Assembly (NCBI RefSeq): GCF_000308555.1
Contig: NZ_BAFY01000131.1
Span: forward strand, 1-56,432
DNA from: Nocardia cyriacigeorgica NBRC 100375
GTDB lineage: Bacteria > Actinomycetota > Actinomycetes > Mycobacteriales > Mycobacteriaceae
DNA: 56,432 nucleotides
Direction of reading: 5' to 3'
A program made the position numbers and the translations under genes. The notes under the pieces were generated by a model that had not been told where the DNA came from, did no database searches, and was given only the letters and a program-made list of their open reading frames with translations. Shown piece by piece: positions 52,260 through 56,432 of this stretch (the stretch's first letter is position 1; the number at the start of each line of letters is the position of its first letter).

Positions 52260-52296
52260 ACACCGGGCGCGCATGAGCACGATGCGCGCATGAGCG

Positions 52297-52327
52297 ACGC
52301 GGCACCGTTCCCTGGGCGGTGCCGCGT
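52297..52327 (+). terminator. hairpin after cyp125
   Basis: Perfect 11-base arms ACGCGGCACCG (52297-52307) and CGGTGCCGCGT (52317-52327) around a 9-base loop, 37 bases past the stop. Confidence 0.72.
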
Positions 52328-52458
52328 TCGCGTGTGTACGTCTCGAACCGGCCGTGGCGTGCCCGCATCGGCCAGAGTGATGGGCGGCCCGCGGGCGAGC
52401 TACTGTCACGAGGAGCCCGGTCCGGCCCCGGGCCGGAAACAGTGGAGGTGGAACCCGG

Positions 52459-53442
52459 ATGTTGTCGACAGCGTGGTCACGCACGATGGGCCTGCGGGTT
52501 CCGATCGTGAACGCGCCCATGGGCGGCGTGGCCGGCGGCAGGCTGGCCGCCGCTGTCACCGCGGCCGGTGGACTCGGCATGATCGGGATGGGCAGCGCCG
52601 GCTCGGCGGCACGGCTGTCGGCCGAACTGGAACAGCTCGGGACCGACCCCGGGCCGTTCGGGATCGGGATGATCGACTGGGTCCTCGACCGTGAACCGGA
52701 TCTGTTCGACACCGCCCTCGCGGCGCGCCCCGCACTGATCTCGATCAGTTTCACCGCCGATCTGTCCTGGGTCGAGCGGGTGCACGCGGCCGGGATCCGC
52801 GCCGCCACCCAGGTCTACGATCGTGAGCAGGCGTTGCGGGCCGAGGCCGCGGGCATCGACGTCATCGTGGCCAGGGGAGCCGAAGGCGGCGGTCACGGCG
52901 AGCCCACGCTGGCGACACTGCCGTTGCTCGAAATCGTCTGCGAGGCCGTCGAGGTGCCGGTGCTGGCGGCCGGCGGGATCGCCACCGGTCATGCGCTGGC
53001 CGCGGTGCTCGGCGCCGGCGCGGCCGGAGCCTGGCTCGGTACTCGGCTGGCCGTGTGCCCGGAAGCGCTCACGACCGAACGCGCGCGAGCGGCGTTGCTG
53101 CGCGCCGACGCGACCGACACCATCACCACCCGCGTCTTCGATATCGGCCAGGGCCTGCCGTGGCCGGCACGCTATCCGGCGCGCGTGCTGCGCAACGACT
53201 TCACCGACCGATGGGAGGGCGCCGAAGCCGCGTTGGCCGCCGACCCGCGCGCCCGCGCGGAACTGGCCGCCGCCATCGACGCCGACGATCCGCGGCTCGA
53301 GCCGATCGACGCAGGCCAGGGCATCGGCCTGGTCACCAGCAGTCAGCCGGTCGCGGAGGTGTTCGACGACATCTGCACCGCCGCCGCGCGGTATCTCACC
53401 GCCCGGTCCACCATCGCCGAGTCCGACGCCGTCACGGGCTGA
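52459..53442 (+). CDS. nitronate monooxygenase-like FMN oxidoreductase
   Basis: A 327-aa TIM-barrel flavoprotein of the 2-nitropropane dioxygenase/nitronate monooxygenase family. Family marks are PIVNAPMGGVAGGRLAAAVTAAGGLGMIG at the start, VIVARGAEGGGHGE, and VPVLAAGGIATGHALAAVLGAGAAGAWLGTRLAV for FMN phosphate binding. It may oxidise nitronates or act as an enoyl reductase. GGAGG before ATG 52459. Separated from cyp125 by a terminator. Confidence 0.9.
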   Translation: MLSTAWSRTMGLRVPIVNAPMGGVAGGRLAAAVTAAGGLGMIGMGSAGSAARLSAELEQLGTDPGPFGIGMIDWVLDREPDLFDTALAARPALISISFTADLSWVERVHAAGIRAATQVYDREQALRAEAAGIDVIVARGAEGGGHGEPTLATLPLLEIVCEAVEVPVLAAGGIATGHALAAVLGAGAAGAWLGTRLAVCPEALTTERARAALLRADATDTITTRVFDIGQGLPWPARYPARVLRNDFTDRWEGAEAALAADPRARAELAAAIDADDPRLEPIDAGQGIGLVTSSQPVAEVFDDICTAAARYLTARSTIAESDAVTG

Positions 53443-53461
53443 TCCGCCCGGCGATGCGGTG

Positions 53462-53932
53462 TCAGAAACCCATCGCGGCCAGTCGCGGCAGCTCGCCGGT
53501 GCGGCAGCCTTCGATCACGAACGCCTCGTGCTCGACCAGCGGTTCGGGCAGTTTCTCGATCGGCCACCAGCGCAGGTCGGCGGCCTTGTCCGGCTCCATC
53601 AGCCGTGGCTCACCGCGCCAGGTGCGGCATTCGAGGAAGAAGTCGACCCGGTGGTCGATATCCGCGGCGCCGTCGCCGTAGCGGCGGTGCAGCACGGTGA
53701 GCGGCGACAGATCCGACGGAGCGACGTCGACGCCGAGTTCTTCGGCGGCCTCGCGCGCGCCCGCGGTGAACACCGACTCGCCGAGCTCGACGTGCCCGGC
53801 CGCCGCGTGCGCCCAGAATCCGTCCATGAAGCCGGTGTTGTGCCGCAATTGCAGCAGCACTTCCTCACCGTCGGCGGTGTTCCGCCGCAACAGCACGTAC
53901 ACGGCAGGCACCAGCCGGAATCGCTCGGTCAC
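53462..53932 (-). CDS. NUDIX hydrolase
   Basis: A 156-aa protein with the Nudix box at residues 46-68, GHVELGESVFTAGAREAAEELGV, which has all GX5EX7REUXEEXGU positions. It hydrolyses a nucleoside diphosphate linked to X; substrate unknown. Divergent from the MarR gene. Confidence 0.92.
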   Translation of the reverse strand: MTERFRLVPAVYVLLRRNTADGEEVLLQLRHNTGFMDGFWAHAAAGHVELGESVFTAGAREAAEELGVDVAPSDLSPLTVLHRRYGDGAADIDHRVDFFLECRTWRGEPRLMEPDKAADLRWWPIEKLPEPLVEHEAFVIEGCRTGELPRLAAMGF

Positions 53933-54000
53933 TCACGCAGGGTAGCGAAATGCCGGGACGCCACGCCTCGTCGCCGGCCCGGGTGCGCGAAGATGGGTCG

Positions 54001-54447
54001 GTGACCTCCGATAACGACCGGCCGGGCCCGCCCGGGACCAGTGCCTCCATCCTGGTGCTGACGCTCGCGCGCCGGGTGGAGTCCGAGCTGAACGCCGCGC
54101 TCGCGCCATTGGATCTCACCGTCGGCAGACTCGGGCTGCTCGGCCATATTTCCGGCGTGCCCGGTGCGTCGTTCAGTGAGTTGGCGCGCATGTCGGGCAT
54201 CAGTGTGCAGAGCGTGCACACAGCGGTGAAGACGCTGGCAGGCGCCGGACTGGTCCGCGATCGCACCGCGCGTGCGGGTTCGGCGTCGACGATCGAGCTG
54301 ACGGCGAAAGGGAAACGCCTGCTCGAACAGGCGCGGACGGCGGTGGCGACGGTGGACGACACCATGTTCGGCCCGGAGGCCGACCCGATCCAGCGCAAGA
54401 TCGGGTCGGCGGTGATAGCGGCGTTCTCCGAAGCGATGTCGTCCTGA
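54001..54447 (+). CDS. MarR-family regulator
   Basis: A 148-aa winged-helix protein: ESELNAALAPLDLTVGRLGLLGHISGVPGASFSELARMSGISVQSVHTAVKTLAGAGLVRDRTARAGSASTIELTAKGKRLLEQ. GTG 54001 is used as start; longer frame upstream runs into the nudix promoter. Inverted repeats between it and the next membrane protein suggest that it represses that gene. Confidence 0.85.
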   Translation: MTSDNDRPGPPGTSASILVLTLARRVESELNAALAPLDLTVGRLGLLGHISGVPGASFSELARMSGISVQSVHTAVKTLAGAGLVRDRTARAGSASTIELTAKGKRLLEQARTAVATVDDTMFGPEADPIQRKIGSAVIAAFSEAMSS

Positions 54448-54487
54448 GCGGCGGGGTGTGAGCTGCGCCACTCGTGCTTCAGCCTGA

Positions 54488-54522
54488 TTGAAGGATGTGG
54501 CTATTCTTCAACCAGTCTGAAG
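54488..54522 (+). promoter_or_regulatory. MarR-type operator before membrane protein gene
   Basis: TTGAAG (54488-54493) and CTTCAA (54506-54511) form one inverted repeat; CTTCA (54506-54510), 7 bases and TGAAG (54518-54522) form a second sharing its centre arm. Both lie just before ATG 54533. Confidence 0.55.
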
Positions 54523-54532
54523 GGTGGAGTCG

Positions 54533-54982
54533 ATGGTGGAGCATGTGTTGTTGTCGGTGCACGTTCTCGCGGGCATCGTGTTCGTCGGTGGTTCGGCCAT
54601 CGCGACGAGTCTGTTTCCGCGTTACGCGCCTGTCGTCGGCGGTGCGGCAGCAGCCGACCAGTCGTCGGTGCGAAACTCCGCGGTGGCGAGCGCATTACAC
54701 CGGATCACGGGCGGGTACGCGGCCTGCGCGATCATCGTGCCGGTCGTCGGCATCGTGCTCGCGGCGGTGCAGCAGCGGATGGGGGAGGGGTGGATCACCG
54801 CGGCCATGATCCTCACCGCGGTCGCCGGCGGGCTGCTCGGAGCACAGATCTACCCATTGCAGCGCGAGGCGTTGCGCACCCCGGACGACGGGCGGCGCCT
54901 GCGCACCCTGTCGATGCTGGCCGGGATCTACAACCTGCTGTGGACCGTCGTGGTGGTGCTCATGATCGTGCGGCCCACCTGA
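54533..54982 (+). CDS. four-span membrane protein, probable MarR target
   Basis: A 149-aa protein with four hydrophobic segments (about 4-27, 61-78, 88-105, 127-146): LLSVHVLAGIVFVGGSAIATSLFP, CAIIVPVVGIVLAAVQ, AMILTAVAGGLLGAQIYP, IYNLLWTVVVVLMIV. It resembles DUF2269/CopD-like small membrane proteins with conserved His/Gly in the first helix. Function unknown. Its 3' end overlaps the convergent SRPBCC gene by 55 bases. Confidence 0.75.
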   Translation: MVEHVLLSVHVLAGIVFVGGSAIATSLFPRYAPVVGGAAAADQSSVRNSAVASALHRITGGYAACAIIVPVVGIVLAAVQQRMGEGWITAAMILTAVAGGLLGAQIYPLQREALRTPDDGRRLRTLSMLAGIYNLLWTVVVVLMIVRPT

Positions 54983-55494
54983 TCGTCGTCCTCGGGCAGC
55001 ACCCGCGGCGCCGGGGTGAGGGTCGCGGGCGGCCGGTGATCGCGGTGCCCGCCCGCCGGGAATTGGGCCGCGAGAAGTTTTGCGCTGCGGTTCATCTCGT
55101 CGGCGACGATCGGCATGATCTTGGAATAGTCGGTGCCGTTGCGGGCGGCGCCGGTGTAGCAGGTTTCCAGGGTGACCACTGTCGGTGAGTTCCTGGCCTC
55201 GGTCAAGGAAATCGAATACGTGAAATGGTTACCGGTGAGTCCTATGCCGCTGAGTTCCAGTCGTTCGAACGGGATGCATTCGGTGACGGTGAGATCGAGT
55301 TCGTGGATGATGCTGGCGATGGTGGTCTGGGCGCGGACGGTGACGCCGAGGGCGAATGTCGCTGGGACCGCACCGATCCAGAAGTCATGGTTCGGCACCC
55401 ATGCCTTCAATTGGTCCGGACGCGAGATCAACGCCCACACTTTTTCTCTTGTCGCGTTCACCGCGCAGGATGCGCTACTGCGGGCCAGGGCCAC
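54928..55494 (-). CDS. SRPBCC family protein
   Basis: A 188-aa START/Bet v1-like protein: SCAVNATREKVWALISRPDQLKAWVPNHDFW, then FALGVTVRAQTTIASIIHELDLTVTE and a C-terminal helix (DYSKIMPIVADEMNRSAKLLAAQF). These bind hydrophobic ligands; the ligand is unknown. The last 40 residues are Pro/Arg/Asp-rich. GGAGAGG is 7 bases before the GTG start. The stop lies inside the convergent membrane protein gene. Confidence 0.8.
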   Translation of the reverse strand: MALARSSASCAVNATREKVWALISRPDQLKAWVPNHDFWIGAVPATFALGVTVRAQTTIASIIHELDLTVTECIPFERLELSGIGLTGNHFTYSISLTEARNSPTVVTLETCYTGAARNGTDYSKIMPIVADEMNRSAKLLAAQFPAGGHRDHRPPATLTPAPRVLPEDDDQVGRTIMSTTTTVHSRL

Positions 55495-55643
55495 GGCTCT
55501 GCCTCTCCATCGACTGGGAGTTGAAGGTTACAGCATCCGGTAGGCGCAGAGAGCCGGACTCGCCATATTTCGTGCGGGTGGATTACGAACTGGGCGAGCA
55601 GAATTCGAATTCTCCGAATGCCATTGTGCGAATGCAAGAACAT

Positions 55644-55662
55644 TTGCACCGTGCAGGTGCAA
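55644..55662. promoter_or_regulatory. inverted repeat upstream of SRPBCC gene
   Basis: TTGCACC (55644-55650), 5 bases, GGTGCAA (55656-55662), perfect arms in an A/T-rich patch between DUF6098 and the SRPBCC gene. It could be an operator. Nothing else is seen in 55495-55717. Confidence 0.4.
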
Positions 55663-55717
55663 TTGACGTTTTCGCCCGGCGAACTCCGGGCGTCCGCGCC
55701 GGGGCCCGTGCGCGGTG

Positions 55718-56188
55718 TCAGCCGGTCGAATCCCGGCCGACATCGAACCTCTCGACATACACCGCTTTCGCCTCGTCGACCACGGTTTCGTCGATCCGTG
55801 CCAGCGGCCTGGCCCGTACGAGGATCGGCTCGTGGTCGGGCCCGCGCCCGACGACCGTACCGGTCAACAGCCATGGATAACGTCCGCCCGGCTCGCCGAC
55901 CTCGGCGTACTTGCACAGCCTGCGCGCCACCCACTCGCGAGCCGGCCGCGGCCACCAGTTCTCCGGCACCACGGTCGTCACCGACAGGCCGGGCAGGTCG
56001 ACCCCTGCTTCGAAATCGCGACTCGGCCCGGATCGGCGGTCGGCCCACGGCCCTTCGGAATACCGCAGATAGATCTGGTCGTGACCGAGGATGAACTCGG
56101 TGAGCTGGTCGAGATCCTGCAACCGGGGCAGGTCGTCCTCGGCGGCGTCGATCAGAATCGGGGCGTCGTGCCCGGAATCGGAATCCAT
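55718..56188 (-). CDS. DUF6098 family protein
   Basis: A 156-aa soluble protein: DQLTEFILGHDQIYLRYSEGPWADRRSGPSRDFEAGVDLPGLSV and WWPRPAREWVARRLCKYAEVG are the conserved parts of the actinobacterial DUF6098 family. No function is known. It follows the Rieske-domain gene by 9 bases and is probably co-transcribed with it. Confidence 0.8.
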   Translation of the reverse strand: MDSDSGHDAPILIDAAEDDLPRLQDLDQLTEFILGHDQIYLRYSEGPWADRRSGPSRDFEAGVDLPGLSVTTVVPENWWPRPAREWVARRLCKYAEVGEPGGRYPWLLTGTVVGRGPDHEPILVRARPLARIDETVVDEAKAVYVERFDVGRDSTG

Positions 56189-56197
56189 CGCCGGCGC

Positions 56198-56432
56198 CTA
56201 ATCGATCTGCTTCCGTTCGAGCGGGCGGGTGGCCGGGCCCTGGATGACGGCGCCGTCGATGGTGAATCGCGAACCGTGACAGGGACATTCCCAGGTGCGC
56301 TCGGCATCGTTGAAGGCCACCAGACACCCGAGATGGGTGCAGGTCGCCGAGACGGCGTGCACATCGCCGTTCTCGTCGCGGTAGACCGCGCACGGCGAGC
56401 CCGACACCCGGACGACCGCGCCGGTGCTGGGC
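56198..56432 (-). CDS. C-terminal Rieske domain of a probable FAD-dependent oxidoreductase, cut by window end
   Basis: The minus-strand frame is open at the window edge and encodes [37 protein letters not shown], then [10 protein letters not shown] and [18 protein letters not shown] and CPCHGS are the two [2Fe-2S] Rieske ligand motifs. In actinobacteria such a sequence usually ends a protein of about 500 aa with an N-terminal DadA-type FAD domain; that part lies beyond the window, so the full identity is inferred. Confidence 0.85.
   Translation of the reverse strand, partial: PSTGAVVRVSGSPCAVYRDENGDVHAVSATCTHLGCLVAFNDAERTWECPCHGSRFTIDGAVIQGPATRPLERKQID

Overview
The window is high-GC actinobacterial chromosome with no rRNA or tRNA gene, CRISPR array, insertion sequence or phage gene that I can see. 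Gene content points to a mycolic-acid-type member of the Mycobacteriales, most likely Nocardia or a close relative. The evidence is an antigen-85-like esterase, an F420-dependent oxidoreductase, a UsfX/RsbW-SigF pair of mycobacterial type, a UdgX-type uracil-DNA glycosylase, a CYP125 behind a perfect KstR box, a TACCC-N5-GGGTA (RicR/CsoR-like) box and a lipoprotein class A beta-lactamase. Species assignment is inference.

Layout. 1-2.7 kb: end of the conserved rluB-cmk-der chain. 2.7-8.7 kb: complete fructose PTS, with ptsH and fruA-fruK-fruR on the minus strand and ptsI divergent; the shared promoter region carries three helically phased direct repeats. 8.9-11.5 kb: a GCS2-type carboxylate-amine ligase and a PLP decarboxylase.

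11.5-22.9 kb: a general-stress island. It holds small stress proteins, CsbD, a frameshifted HPII-type catalase, a STAS protein, a PAS-ANTAR regulator, RsbW/UsfX and SigF. A long minus-strand series follows: proline-rich peptide, UdgX, plasmid-stabilisation-like protein, DUF6766, F420 oxidoreductase, metallophosphoesterase, BON protein, nucleotidyltransferase, DUF6480 and a 38-aa membrane peptide. Six near-identical promoters of the form G(A/T)TT-N15-GGGTA(N) precede these genes, including the sigF operon itself. Weaker copies precede DUF6766 and the metal ATPase. I infer that the island is largely a SigF regulon lying around its own sigma factor. Four transcripts have exactly 9 nt between GGGTAN and ATG and look leaderless.

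22.3-32.3 kb: a CPH-type (P1B-3) copper ATPase with a very long His/Gly-rich tail, an MFS exporter with three C-terminal carboxypeptidase-regulatory-like domains, a DUF2637 membrane protein, a decayed quinone oxidoreductase, a methyltransferase, and a second His-rich protein whose promoter has the RicR/CsoR-like box between -35 and -10. 32.4-37.3 kb: an ECF42-like sigma factor coupled to its DGPF/YciI partner, then a two-gene secreted/anchored pair and a small secreted protein. 37.3-45.5 kb: esterase, HxlR regulator with divergent aminotransferase, NmrA-like SDR, a ClpC-like ATPase without an obvious ClpP-docking loop, and an MscS channel. 45.5-56.4 kb: Tat-exported PhoD, SnoaL-like protein, a beta-lactamase/LysR/serine-hydrolase cluster, CYP125, nitronate monooxygenase-like protein, NUDIX, MarR plus membrane protein, SRPBCC protein, DUF6098, and the Rieske C-terminus of an oxidoreductase cut by the window end.

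All regulatory calls are pattern-based. Family names come from recognised motifs and remembered family sequences, not from database searches.
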